Assembly: GCF_022811725.1 (NCBI RefSeq)
Contig: NZ_CP094527.1
Location: 6,758,001-6,822,000, forward strand
DNA from: Mucilaginibacter sp. SMC90
Lineage (GTDB): Bacteria > Bacteroidota > Bacteroidia > Sphingobacteriales > Sphingobacteriaceae
DNA length: 64,000 nucleotides
Direction of reading: 5' to 3'
Below the pieces are notes generated by a model that ran no database searches, was not told the DNA's origin, and saw only the letters and a list, made by a program, of their open reading frames with translations. Made by a program: the position numbers and the translations under genes. Positions 35,404 through 43,286 of this stretch are shown here, one piece after another. How positions within the stretch are numbered: position 1 is the stretch's first letter; every line of letters starts with the position of its first letter.

Positions 35404-36669
35404 ATGAGCAAGGCAATAAAAGTTGAAAATCTGTCAAAGGCCTACCAGTTAGGCGATTTTGGCACAGGCACCATCTCACGCGACCTGGAACGTTTTTGGG
35501 CGCGTATGCGTGGCAAGGAAGATCCTTTTTTAAAAATAGGCGAAATAAATGACCGTACCACAAAAGGCGAAAGCGATGTGGTATGGAGCCTGAATGATAT
35601 TAATTTTGAAGTTGAACAGGGCGACGCCGTTGGCATTATAGGCCGCAATGGCGCTGGCAAGAGTACCCTGCTCAAAGTATTAAGTCGCGTTACCTCCCCT
35701 ACTACTGGTTCAGTAAAACTACGGGGCAGGATAGCCAGCTTACTTGAAGTAGGCACAGGTTTTCATCCTGAGTTAAGCGGCCGGGAAAACATTTACCTCA
35801 ATGGCGCTATCCTCGGGATGCGCAAGGCCGAGATCAAGCGGAAGTTTGATGAAATTGTGAGTTTTTCAGGTGTCGAAAGATATATTGATACACCTGTTAA
35901 ACGGTACTCGTCAGGAATGTATGTGCGCCTCGCCTTTGCAGTGGCCGCCCACCTTGAAAGCGAAATACTGATAGTTGATGAGGTTTTGGCCGTTGGCGAT
36001 GCCGAGTTTCAGAAAAAATGCCTCGGTAAAATGGGGCAGGTAAGCCGTAACGAAGGGCGTACGGTGTTATTTGTAAGCCACAATATGGCTGCTGTTAAAA
36101 CATTGTGTACACGCGGCATTGTACTTGCAAACGGGCAGCTGATATATGAAAACAAACAGCTTGAAGCGGTCAGCTTTTATCAAACCAATAATAATACCCG
36201 CTCAACTTTTGAACATCATGATGATTTAAGCTCCGCCCCCGGTAACGAAAACATCAGGGTGCTTAAGTTTATTATCCAGCCACTTACAGGCGAAAGTATT
36301 TCCATGTCGACAGGTGTTTGCTTTGAGATGGTGTTTTTTAATCAAAAGGCAGGCATTAATCTCGATGCTACATTTGAACTAAGAAACAGCGATGAAATTC
36401 CTGTGTTTCATAATGGTGTGCTTATCTCAACAAACAACAATTCAAAAACCGGGTTTTATACTATTAAGTGTACTATTCCGCCTAACCTGTTAAACGCCGG
36501 CAATTATTCATTCAAGCTGATTTTTGGCGAAAATCAGCGTTACCTGTTATTTGGAGCCGATGATTTTATTGGGTTTGAAGTGGAAAATGAGAGCAAGGGC
36601 AGTAACAGTTCTTTAGCTCCGGGTGTAATTCATCCTAACCTCGATTTTACTGTTAGTTACCAGGCATAA
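35404..36669 (+). CDS. ABC polysaccharide exporter ATPase (Wzt-like) with carbohydrate-binding tail
   Basis: The nucleotide-binding subunit of the exporter. Walker A GRNGAGKST is at about residues 80-88, the ABC signature reads YSSGMYVRL near residue 166, and Walker B ILIVDEVLAVGD follows near residue 190, with SHNM as switch. Residues from about 280 to 421 form a separate beta-rich domain resembling Wzt_C, which in E. coli O9a/O8 recognises the modified non-reducing end of the glycan. So the exporter may read a terminal modification made by genes in this locus. 421 residues. Confidence 0.93.
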   Translation: MSKAIKVENLSKAYQLGDFGTGTISRDLERFWARMRGKEDPFLKIGEINDRTTKGESDVVWSLNDINFEVEQGDAVGIIGRNGAGKSTLLKVLSRVTSPTTGSVKLRGRIASLLEVGTGFHPELSGRENIYLNGAILGMRKAEIKRKFDEIVSFSGVERYIDTPVKRYSSGMYVRLAFAVAAHLESEILIVDEVLAVGDAEFQKKCLGKMGQVSRNEGRTVLFVSHNMAAVKTLCTRGIVLANGQLIYENKQLEAVSFYQTNNNTRSTFEHHDDLSSAPGNENIRVLKFIIQPLTGESISMSTGVCFEMVFFNQKAGINLDATFELRNSDEIPVFHNGVLISTNNNSKTGFYTIKCTIPPNLLNAGNYSFKLIFGENQRYLLFGADDFIGFEVENESKGSNSSLAPGVIHPNLDFTVSYQA

Positions 36670-36675
36670 TTATAT

Positions 36676-37080
36676 ATGGAAGGCCCGCACATCATACAAT
36701 TACCCAAGTTTTTAGACGACCGCGGAAACCTTTCCTTCATCGAAGAAAACAATCATATTCCGTTTAAAATTGAACGTACCTACTGGATCTATGATGTACC
36801 CGGCGGCGAACGGCGCGGCGGTCACGCCTATTTAAACCTTCAGGAATTTATTGTGGCCATAAGCGGCAGCTTTGATGTGATACTGCACGACGGCGAAAAG
36901 GAAATGCGGTTTAGTCTTAACCGTTCATATTACGGGCTATATGTACCCAAAATGATGTGGCGCGAAATTGAGAACTTCTCTACCAATTCGCTGGCCCTGA
37001 TTTTGGCCGATGATAAGTATGATGAAAAAGAATACATCAGGGACTTTGATCAATTTATAATCAGCAAGCATGGAAGGTAA
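36676..37080 (+). CDS. FdtA/QdtA-like cupin, divergent copy (sugar 3,4-ketoisomerase family)
   Basis: A 134-residue single-domain cupin of the WxcM/FdtA family, whose active members convert dTDP-4-keto-6-deoxyglucose to the 3-keto isomer. It has the family features DRGNLSFIEENNHIPFKI, YWIYDVPGGERRGGHA and FIVAISGSFDVILHDG. The usual His-x-His active-site motif reads His50-Ala-Tyr52 here, so the second histidine is missing and LNLQE replaces HKxLxQ. It may have altered activity or product, or act as a partner of the next gene, which it overlaps by 11 bases. Confidence 0.8.
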   Translation: MEGPHIIQLPKFLDDRGNLSFIEENNHIPFKIERTYWIYDVPGGERRGGHAYLNLQEFIVAISGSFDVILHDGEKEMRFSLNRSYYGLYVPKMMWREIENFSTNSLALILADDKYDEKEYIRDFDQFIISKHGR

Positions 37081-37492
37081 ATCGTCGACCGTTTTTGATT
37101 GCAGTATCATTCATTTGCGCCGCATCCATAACCGTGCAGGTAATATCACCCCTGTCGAAAACAATATCCATATTCCGTTTGCGGTTAAAAGGGTATACTA
37201 TTTATACGATATTCCGGGCGGCGAATCGCGCGCGGCGCATGGGCATAAACAACTTGAGCAGTTTATTGTAGCGGCCAGCGGCAGCTTTGACATTACTATT
37301 GACGATGGAATTAATAAAAAAACAGTACAGCTAAACCGTCCGTACATGGGGCTGCATATTAAGCCCGGTATTTGGCGCGATATTTCAAATTTTTCGTCGG
37401 GGGCCATTTGCCTTGTACTGGCTTCCATGTTGTACACAGAAGAAGACTATTTAAGAGAATACAATCAATTCAAAGAATACAAATCATTATAA
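37070..37492 (+). CDS. FdtA/QdtA-like dTDP-4-keto-6-deoxyglucose 3,4-ketoisomerase
   Basis: The second, paralogous cupin (140 residues). It keeps the catalytic-type His-x-His as His57-Gly-His59-Lys60 within GGESRAAHGHKQLEQF, plus IPFAVKRVYYLYDIP. Family members make dTDP-3-keto-6-deoxy-hexose, the substrate for a PLP transaminase that gives dTDP-Fuc3N or dTDP-Qui3N. That transaminase type is present at 41.1 kb. The dTDP-glucose synthase and dehydratase (rmlA/rmlB) are not in the window and must be elsewhere. Confidence 0.85.
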   Translation: MEGKSSTVFDCSIIHLRRIHNRAGNITPVENNIHIPFAVKRVYYLYDIPGGESRAAHGHKQLEQFIVAASGSFDITIDDGINKKTVQLNRPYMGLHIKPGIWRDISNFSSGAICLVLASMLYTEEDYLREYNQFKEYKSL

Positions 37493-38014
37493 ATGCAGTT
37501 CCCGTTTCATAAATTTGGCTTAATATTTAGATTGGTTGAGGAAGGCGATGCCGAATTTATATTAAGCCTGCGAACCGATAAAGCCCACGCCAGGCACCTG
37601 TCGCCAACTGACAATGATTTGCAAAAACAAACTGAGTGGATCAGGGAATACAAAAAGCGGGAAGAAAAACAACAGGAATTTTACTTTTTATTTGCCAATG
37701 AGGATAATGAGCCGGTTGGGGTTGTAAGGGTGTATGATATAAAAGATGACACCTATACCAACGGCAGCTGGATCGTAAAACCCGGATGCGATGAATTTAT
37801 CAGCATCAAATCAGATCTGTTTCTTTCAGAATTTGCGGCAAGTCATTTGAAAAATAAAAGGTGTTTATTTGATGTACGGAAGAACAATAAAAAAGCGCTG
37901 CGGTTCCATAAAATGTTTGCACAGATAATTGGCGAAGATGAACTCAACTATTATTTTACTATAGATGAAGAGGCCGCCAAACGAAAAAATGAATTTTTAA
38001 CGAGTATAATATAA
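37493..38014 (+). CDS. GNAT acyltransferase of the sugar-modification block
   Basis: A GNAT-fold protein of 173 residues in the RimJ/RimL/PseH-like style: FGLIFRLVEEGDAEFILSLR at the N-terminus, NEPVGVVRVYDI in the middle and KNNKKALRFHKMFAQIIG near the end. It starts at the base after the ketoisomerase stop codon and lies just before the acyl carrier protein. From context it is the likely N-acyltransferase that loads the aminosugar, possibly using an ACP-bound acyl chain and not acetyl-CoA; this is inference. Known Fuc3N/Qui3N acetyltransferases are left-handed beta-helix proteins, so this would be an alternative. Confidence 0.75.
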   Translation: MQFPFHKFGLIFRLVEEGDAEFILSLRTDKAHARHLSPTDNDLQKQTEWIREYKKREEKQQEFYFLFANEDNEPVGVVRVYDIKDDTYTNGSWIVKPGCDEFISIKSDLFLSEFAASHLKNKRCLFDVRKNNKKALRFHKMFAQIIGEDELNYYFTIDEEAAKRKNEFLTSII

Positions 38015-38029
38015 CCTAACACACAAGCT

Positions 38030-38263
38030 ATGAATATTGAAAAATTTGTAAGTGAATTTGCTGATCAGTTTGACGATTTAGATACAAGTGCTTTTACCCC
38101 CGAAACTTTATTTAAAGAAAATGACGAATGGAGCTCGATGACAGCCCTTTCGGTTATTGCAATGGTTGATGATAGCTACGCAGTGAGGTTAACCGGCGAT
38201 GATATCAGAAACTCTAAAACAATACAACAGATCTATGATATTGTATCGGCAAAATCAAACTAA
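38030..38263 (+). CDS. Dedicated acyl carrier protein
   Basis: A 77-residue acidic protein with four-helix ACP character. The phosphopantetheine attachment site reads DEWSSMTALSVIAM, with Ser36 as the expected modified serine, and Ser35 in place of the usual Asp of the DSL motif. It differs from housekeeping AcpP and sits between a GNAT and a FabH-like ketosynthase that starts at the base after its stop codon, so it very likely carries the acyl chain built by this block. Confidence 0.88.
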   Translation: MNIEKFVSEFADQFDDLDTSAFTPETLFKENDEWSSMTALSVIAMVDDSYAVRLTGDDIRNSKTIQQIYDIVSAKSN

Positions 38264-39343
38264 ATGGCATTTTTAAGCATAAAAAATGTTGCTATAAAAG
38301 GCATATCGGCGTGTGTACCCGCATACGTTGAAGAAAACCTTGAAATTGCCGATGTCCCGAGTATGGATATCGATAAATTAATCAAAACAACCGGTGTTGA
38401 ACGCCGGCATGTGGCAACACCGGGTATCTGCACATCTGATATGTGTTTTGCAGCAGCCGAAAAACTGCTGGAAGAATTAAACTGGAACAAAGAGGAAATT
38501 GAAGGGCTGATCATTGTAACCCAATCGCCCGATTATCTTGTACCCGCAACCTCGCCGTCATTACAGCACAGGTTAGGCCTATCGCAAAATTGTTTTACAA
38601 TTGATATCTCCCTGGGCTGCTCCGGCTATATTTATGGCTTAAGCACATTGGCCAGTTATATGCAAAGCGGCATGATAAAAAAAGCCCTGCTTTGCGTTGG
38701 CGATGTATCCTCTGTTTCCTGTTCAAAACAGGATAAAAGCACATACCCGTTGTTTGGTGACGCAGGTACGGTAACTGCGCTGGAATACTGTGAAGGCGAT
38801 GAAGGAATGAAGTTTCATCTTTCAAGTGACGGAAGCGGTTATAAAGCAATTATGATACCCGATGGAGGGCACCGTAACCGCTTTTCAGAATCATCGTTAC
38901 AGGAACACGTGATTGACCAGGGCATTAGCCGTAACAATATCGAGTTGTGGTTAGATGGTATGGACGTATTCTCCTTTGGTATTTCAAAAGCTCCGGAAAC
39001 GGTAAATCTGCTGTTAAACAAATTCGCGATAGATAAAGATTCTGTTGATCATTTTTATTTTCACCAGGCAAACCTGATGATGAATGAACGTATCAGGAAA
39101 AAATTACAACTGCCCGAAAATAAAGTACCCTATTCATTAAAAAACTTTGGCAACACCAGCAGTGCCAGTATCCCCCTAACCATGGTTACCGAAAGTGCCG
39201 GTGAGTTAAAAAATGGGCAAAACAGCATAATAGCCTGCGGCTTTGGAGTGGGCTTGTCATGGGCAACAATGCAGTGTACTACTACTAACCTGGTAATCCC
39301 CGATCTGATATATTATGGAAAATCCGTTTTCTTTAAAAGGTAA
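38264..39343 (+). CDS. FabH-like 3-ketoacyl-ACP synthase III (first copy)
   Basis: A thiolase-fold condensing enzyme with the complete KAS III triad: Cys119 (SLGCSG), His267 (FHQAN) and Asn297 (FGNTSSASIP). Members prime fatty acid synthesis from acyl-CoA plus malonyl-ACP. 359 residues, a little longer than E. coli FabH (317), with a C-terminal tail that overlaps the next gene by 29 bases. Its position beside a dedicated ACP argues for specialised acyl-chain formation and not bulk lipid synthesis. Confidence 0.9.
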   Translation: MAFLSIKNVAIKGISACVPAYVEENLEIADVPSMDIDKLIKTTGVERRHVATPGICTSDMCFAAAEKLLEELNWNKEEIEGLIIVTQSPDYLVPATSPSLQHRLGLSQNCFTIDISLGCSGYIYGLSTLASYMQSGMIKKALLCVGDVSSVSCSKQDKSTYPLFGDAGTVTALEYCEGDEGMKFHLSSDGSGYKAIMIPDGGHRNRFSESSLQEHVIDQGISRNNIELWLDGMDVFSFGISKAPETVNLLLNKFAIDKDSVDHFYFHQANLMMNERIRKKLQLPENKVPYSLKNFGNTSSASIPLTMVTESAGELKNGQNSIIACGFGVGLSWATMQCTTTNLVIPDLIYYGKSVFFKR

Positions 39344-40055
39344 AAAAATCTTAGTTACAGGTGCCTCATCTGGTATAGGAAGGCAAATTGCTATAAGCGC
39401 TTCAGGAATGGGGGCAGAAACCTATATCACAGGCAGAAATGAACAAAGGCTATCAGAAACTTTTGATCTCCTTGAAGTGCCTGGACAAAAATATGTTGCC
39501 GATTTGGCGGTAGAAGAAGAGCTGGAAAACCTGGCTCAGTTAATGCCAAATTTAGATGGCATAGTACTATCTGCAGGTATCATAAAGGCATTACCGTTCA
39601 AGTTTATAAACAGGCCCGACTTTGATGCAATTTTTCAAACAAACTTTTTCTCAGCTACCTTTTTAATTACCAAGCTGTTAAAAGCTAAAAAGTTAAATAA
39701 AAAAGGATCAATAATATTCATTTCATCCATAGCAGGTAACTACATAGGTGCGCCGGGCAATGCTATGTACAGCGCTTCAAAAGGTGCCATAAATGGCGTT
39801 CAAAAAGTATTAGCCGCCGAGCTCTCTCCTCAAAAAATCAGGGTTAATAATATCTCGCCGGGCATGATCAGGACAGAGCTTATTAACGACCCCTCGTTTA
39901 CGGAAGAGCAGATGAAAAAAGACGAAGAAAAATATCCTTTAGGATACGGTGAACCTATAGACGTTGCCAATGCAGCGCTTTATTTATTATCTGATGCCAG
40001 CAAGTGGGTAACCGGAAGTACGCTGGTAGTTGATGGTGGATTTATAATACGATAA
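39315..40055 (+). CDS. FabG-like short-chain dehydrogenase/reductase
   Basis: A classical SDR of 246 residues. The cofactor motif TGASSGIG is at residues 15-22, with an NADP-type Arg at position 41, the catalytic Ser138, Tyr152 and Lys156 (YSASK), and the C-terminal GSTLVVDGGF. It is likely to reduce the 3-keto group made by the flanking ketosynthases to a hydroxyl. It lies between two FabH-like genes with an overlap on one side and no gap on the other. No dehydratase or enoyl reductase is nearby, so the hydroxyl should remain. Confidence 0.88.
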   Translation: MENPFSLKGKKILVTGASSGIGRQIAISASGMGAETYITGRNEQRLSETFDLLEVPGQKYVADLAVEEELENLAQLMPNLDGIVLSAGIIKALPFKFINRPDFDAIFQTNFFSATFLITKLLKAKKLNKKGSIIFISSIAGNYIGAPGNAMYSASKGAINGVQKVLAAELSPQKIRVNNISPGMIRTELINDPSFTEEQMKKDEEKYPLGYGEPIDVANAALYLLSDASKWVTGSTLVVDGGFIIR

Positions 40056-41060
40056 ATGCAGGCCTTTATTAAAGCTGTTTCGTACTACTTGCCGCAAACT
40101 AAACTAACCAATGCCGAACTATCGGCCCTGTTTCCAGAATGGGGGGTTGAAAAAATAGCTAACAAAATAGGCATCGATACGCGGCATATAGCCGCCGGTG
40201 ATGAATTTGCGTCAGATATGGCGATAGCTGCCGCTCAGCAGCTTTTTGAAGAGCATAACATCAATCCGGCAGAAATTAATTTTATACTATATTGTACCCA
40301 AAGCCCCGATTATTTTTTACCTACAACGGCCTGTATTATCCAGGATAAACTGGGTATCCCGGTTAAAGCAGGTGCACTTGATTTTAACCTGGGATGTTCT
40401 GGTTATGTTTACGGACTTGCATTAGCCAAAGGCTTGATTGCTGCCGGCATAGCCACCAATATCCTGCTGCTTACGTCCGAAACGTATTCAAAATTCATAC
40501 ATCCTAAAGATAAGGGAAACCGCACCATCTTTGGCGATGCTGCGGCGGCTACCCTTGTTAGTACCGAAGGCTTTGCAGCCATAGGTAACTTTGAACTGGG
40601 TACCGATGGCAAAGGTGCCGGGAACCTGATGGTAAAGCAGGGTGCCATTCGCCATCCGGAAAAAACCACCGATACCGTAGATGACGGTTACGGCAACAAG
40701 CAATCGCCCGGCAACCTGCATATGGATGGCCCTGAGATTTTTGCCTTTACCTCGAAAGAAATTCCGGGCTTAATAACAGATGCCCTTAAAAAAAACGGTG
40801 TAGGCAAAGCTGATATCGGGCAGTTTATATTGCACCAGGCAAACCAGTATATGCTGGAACATCTTCGCAAAAAGATGGACATAGCCTCCGAAAACTTTTA
40901 TATCTATATGGCCAATGTAGGTAATACCGTATCATCATCGGTGCCTATTGCATTATATGAGGCCATGAAAGAAAAACCGGTACAACCACAGTCAAAATGG
41001 CTGCTGGCCGGTTTTGGCGTTGGTTACTCATGGGCCGGTACGGTCATAACATTTGTATAG
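40056..41060 (+). CDS. FabH-like 3-ketoacyl-ACP synthase III (second copy)
   Basis: The second KAS III of the block, with intact Cys114 (NLGCSG), His260 (LHQAN) and Asn290 (VGNTVSSSVP). 334 residues. It is clearly paralogous to the copy at 38.3 kb but diverged, which suggests two different condensation steps or substrates. It starts at the base after the SDR stop codon. A heptad repeat array follows its own stop codon. Confidence 0.9.
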   Translation: MQAFIKAVSYYLPQTKLTNAELSALFPEWGVEKIANKIGIDTRHIAAGDEFASDMAIAAAQQLFEEHNINPAEINFILYCTQSPDYFLPTTACIIQDKLGIPVKAGALDFNLGCSGYVYGLALAKGLIAAGIATNILLLTSETYSKFIHPKDKGNRTIFGDAAAATLVSTEGFAAIGNFELGTDGKGAGNLMVKQGAIRHPEKTTDTVDDGYGNKQSPGNLHMDGPEIFAFTSKEIPGLITDALKKNGVGKADIGQFILHQANQYMLEHLRKKMDIASENFYIYMANVGNTVSSSVPIALYEAMKEKPVQPQSKWLLAGFGVGYSWAGTVITFV

Positions 41061-41063
41061 AAT

Positions 41064-41098
41064 AAAAGCTCAAAGCAAAATGCCAAAAGCTTAAAGCC
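41064..41098. repeat. Heptad array after the second ketosynthase
   Basis: Five units of exactly 7 bp, AAAAGCT, CAAAGCA, AAATGCC, AAAAGCT, TAAAGCC, begin three bases after the stop codon (41058-41060) and fill the short gap to the aminotransferase. Same period and placement as the arrays in the dcw cluster, 30 kb away and on the other strand. Confidence 0.6.
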
Positions 41099-41104
41099 GA
41101 ATTA

Positions 41105-42208
41105 ATGAACATCCCCTTTTTATCTTTTACCGGCCAGAATAATTTAGTTGAGGAAGAAATCCGTGCGGCATTCGAACGCGTTTTCCAAAATAAATGGTAC
41201 ATACTTGGCAAGGAAGTCAGCGATTTTGAAAAAGCTTATGCTGTATATAATAAGGTTCAACACTGCATTGGTGTAGGTAATGGCCTTGATGCATTGCATT
41301 TAGCCCTGAAGGCACTTGATATAGGCGAAGGTGATGAAGTTATTGTACCCTCAAATACATTTATAGCTACCTGGCTGGCCATATCGCAGGTAAAGGCAAC
41401 CATAGTACCGGTTGAACCGGATAGGTTTACTTATAATTTAGATCCACATTTGATCGAAGCGGCCATTACCCCTAAAACAAAAGCGATAATGCCGGTGCAT
41501 TTGTATGGCCAGGCCTGCCAAATGGATGCCATTATGCAAATTGCAGGCAAACACAATCTTTTTGTTATTGAAGATAATGCCCAGGCACAGGGCTGCACTT
41601 ATAACGAACAACTCACCGGCAGTTTTGGCCACATCAATGCCACCAGCTTTTATCCAACAAAAAACCTGGGTGCCTATGGCGATGCAGGGGCTTTAACCAC
41701 CAGTGATGCCAGCCTGGCACATAAAGTAAATCTGCTGCGCAATTATGGCTCCGAAAAAAAATACTACAACGAGGTTATCGGCCTAAACTCAAGGCTTGAT
41801 GAGTTACAGGCCGCTTTTCTTTCGGTGAAATTGAAATATCTGAACGGATGGATCGATGAAAGAAGAAAAATAGCCGAAGGCTACTATGAGCAGCTTGCAG
41901 GCATCAACGAGCTTACATTGCCCGCCATCGCATCGGGAGCAGAGCATGTTTACCATTTATACGTTGTACGCACCAGCAAACGCGATGCATTGGAAAAACA
42001 TTTAAATAACCACGGGATAGGCACCGGGATCCACTACCCAGTTCCAGCCCATTTACAAAAAGCATATAGCCACCTCGGTTATCAAAAAGGCGATTTCCCG
42101 ATAGCGGAAGAGCTTGCAGAAACCTGCCTGAGCTTGCCGCTGAACCCCGGAATGAGCGACGAGGAAATTGAATACGTATGTAAAACCATCAAAAAGTTTT
42201 ATGCGTAA
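41105..42208 (+). CDS. DegT/DnrJ/EryC1/StrS family sugar aminotransferase (FdtB/QdtB-like)
   Basis: A PLP-dependent transaminase acting on nucleotide-linked ketosugars. The N-terminal FLSFTGQNN, the cofactor region GVGNGLDALHLALKAL, IEDNAQAQG, and the PLP lysine Lys186 in SFYPTKNLGAYGDAG are typical, as is the YGSEKKYYNEVIGLNSRLDE block. With two FdtA/QdtA-like cupins upstream it most likely makes a dTDP-3-amino-3,6-dideoxyhexose (Fuc3N or Qui3N). 367 residues. The next gene starts inside its last codons (ATGCGTAA). Confidence 0.9.
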   Translation: MNIPFLSFTGQNNLVEEEIRAAFERVFQNKWYILGKEVSDFEKAYAVYNKVQHCIGVGNGLDALHLALKALDIGEGDEVIVPSNTFIATWLAISQVKATIVPVEPDRFTYNLDPHLIEAAITPKTKAIMPVHLYGQACQMDAIMQIAGKHNLFVIEDNAQAQGCTYNEQLTGSFGHINATSFYPTKNLGAYGDAGALTTSDASLAHKVNLLRNYGSEKKYYNEVIGLNSRLDELQAAFLSVKLKYLNGWIDERRKIAEGYYEQLAGINELTLPAIASGAEHVYHLYVVRTSKRDALEKHLNNHGIGTGIHYPVPAHLQKAYSHLGYQKGDFPIAEELAETCLSLPLNPGMSDEEIEYVCKTIKKFYA

Positions 42209-42731
42209 AATTTTAATTGTAAATGGACAGCTGGTTCTTGGCGGCGCAGAAAAGCTGATGTATGAGCTGGCCACGTTTGCACAAAAAAACAACATTGAAC
42301 CTACTATATTAATTTTGGAGAACTACCAAAAGGAATATTACGACGATATCTTTAAGCAAAAAAAAATTAAAGTTGTGAGGACCAGGCTTACAGGGATCAA
42401 AAATTTCCGGTCGCCTTTAAGGATGTGCAGGTCATTATACTGGTCGTTCAAATTGAAATTCTTTGCCAGCTTTATATATGAAAGCATTCATGTTATAGGC
42501 TTATACAATATTTATCGGGCAAAGGATACAATCCCCCACAATCACCGCTTTTTTTGGCACATTACCAACGCTATTCAGGGAGCCTATAATTTTCCTGAAA
42601 GCTATTTTGATAATGCCAATGATACTATAGTATACATCAATCCGTACCAGGAAGCAGAATTCAGCAATTACGAAAAAAGCGTCCCGGTAAAATGCAAAAA
42701 GGTACTATTTAAGCTTTTTTTAAATGATTAA
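42201..42731 (+). CDS. N-terminal half of a split GT4-type glycosyltransferase
   Basis: 176 residues from the ATG at 42201 (MRKILIVNGQLVLGGAEKLMYEL), which carries the glycine-rich acceptor-side motif of GT4 enzymes and a full first Rossmann-like domain ending near KCKKVLF. The usual C-terminal UDP-sugar domain is missing. The following reading frame supplies exactly that part and overlaps the end by 8 bases (ATGATTAA). Either the enzyme works as two polypeptides or the gene has been broken by a small indel. Confidence 0.7.
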   Translation: MRKILIVNGQLVLGGAEKLMYELATFAQKNNIEPTILILENYQKEYYDDIFKQKKIKVVRTRLTGIKNFRSPLRMCRSLYWSFKLKFFASFIYESIHVIGLYNIYRAKDTIPHNHRFFWHITNAIQGAYNFPESYFDNANDTIVYINPYQEAEFSNYEKSVPVKCKKVLFKLFLND

Positions 42732-43281
42732 CTTAAATGTGGTATCACGTATTGCGGAAGATAAAAACTCGTTCCCCAGCCTTATTGAAGTGCTCCACAC
42801 ACTAAAAAGCGAAGGAATAACCGACGTAAATATTCTTTTTATTGGGGCAATTTATAGCCAGCAGGTATATCAAAATATACTTAACCTGGCCAATAAATTG
42901 GGGGTTTCTTCAAACGTCACCTTTACCAAAACATCAATCCCCTTGCATGATTTAGATGAAACCGTTAGAAACGGATATTTTATAAATTTTACCATTGGCC
43001 AATTTACAGGGTTCTCGGGACTGGAAGGTATCAGGCATGGACTCAAAACCATCCTTTACAACGTTGACAGCACATGGGAAAATGAGCTTTCGAACTCAAT
43101 TGCTTATTGCCGGACCACCGCCGAACTTACCGCTTTGATAAAGGCCATCAGGGCAAATCAAACTAAACTCGACGAGGAAATTAAATCATCCAACCACGAA
43201 TTGATAAACAAATTCACCCTCGATCCTTCGTCGTCAAAAAAGTTATTGGATATAATGCTCCCGGACAAATCGGTTAATTAG
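42724..43281 (+). CDS. C-terminal half of a split GT4-type glycosyltransferase
   Basis: 185 residues that begin within the sugar-nucleotide domain: INLNVVSRIAEDKNSFPSLI corresponds to the VSRL-DKN-LI start of a GT1 domain, then VNILFIGAI and GFSGLEGIRHGLKTILYN in the EX7E region, although the first acidic residue of that motif is not obvious. It has no N-terminal acceptor domain. It is in a different frame from the preceding half, and its start codon overlaps that stop codon. Confidence 0.68.
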   Translation: MINLNVVSRIAEDKNSFPSLIEVLHTLKSEGITDVNILFIGAIYSQQVYQNILNLANKLGVSSNVTFTKTSIPLHDLDETVRNGYFINFTIGQFTGFSGLEGIRHGLKTILYNVDSTWENELSNSIAYCRTTAELTALIKAIRANQTKLDEEIKSSNHELINKFTLDPSSSKKLLDIMLPDKSVN

Positions 43282-43286
43282 AAAAA

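Noticed and set aside
42714..42723. Polymerase slippage or programmed frameshift at the seven-T run joining the two glycosyltransferase halves
   Set aside because: Shifting into the downstream frame at this run leads straight into the TAA at 42721-42723, so it would not fuse the two halves.
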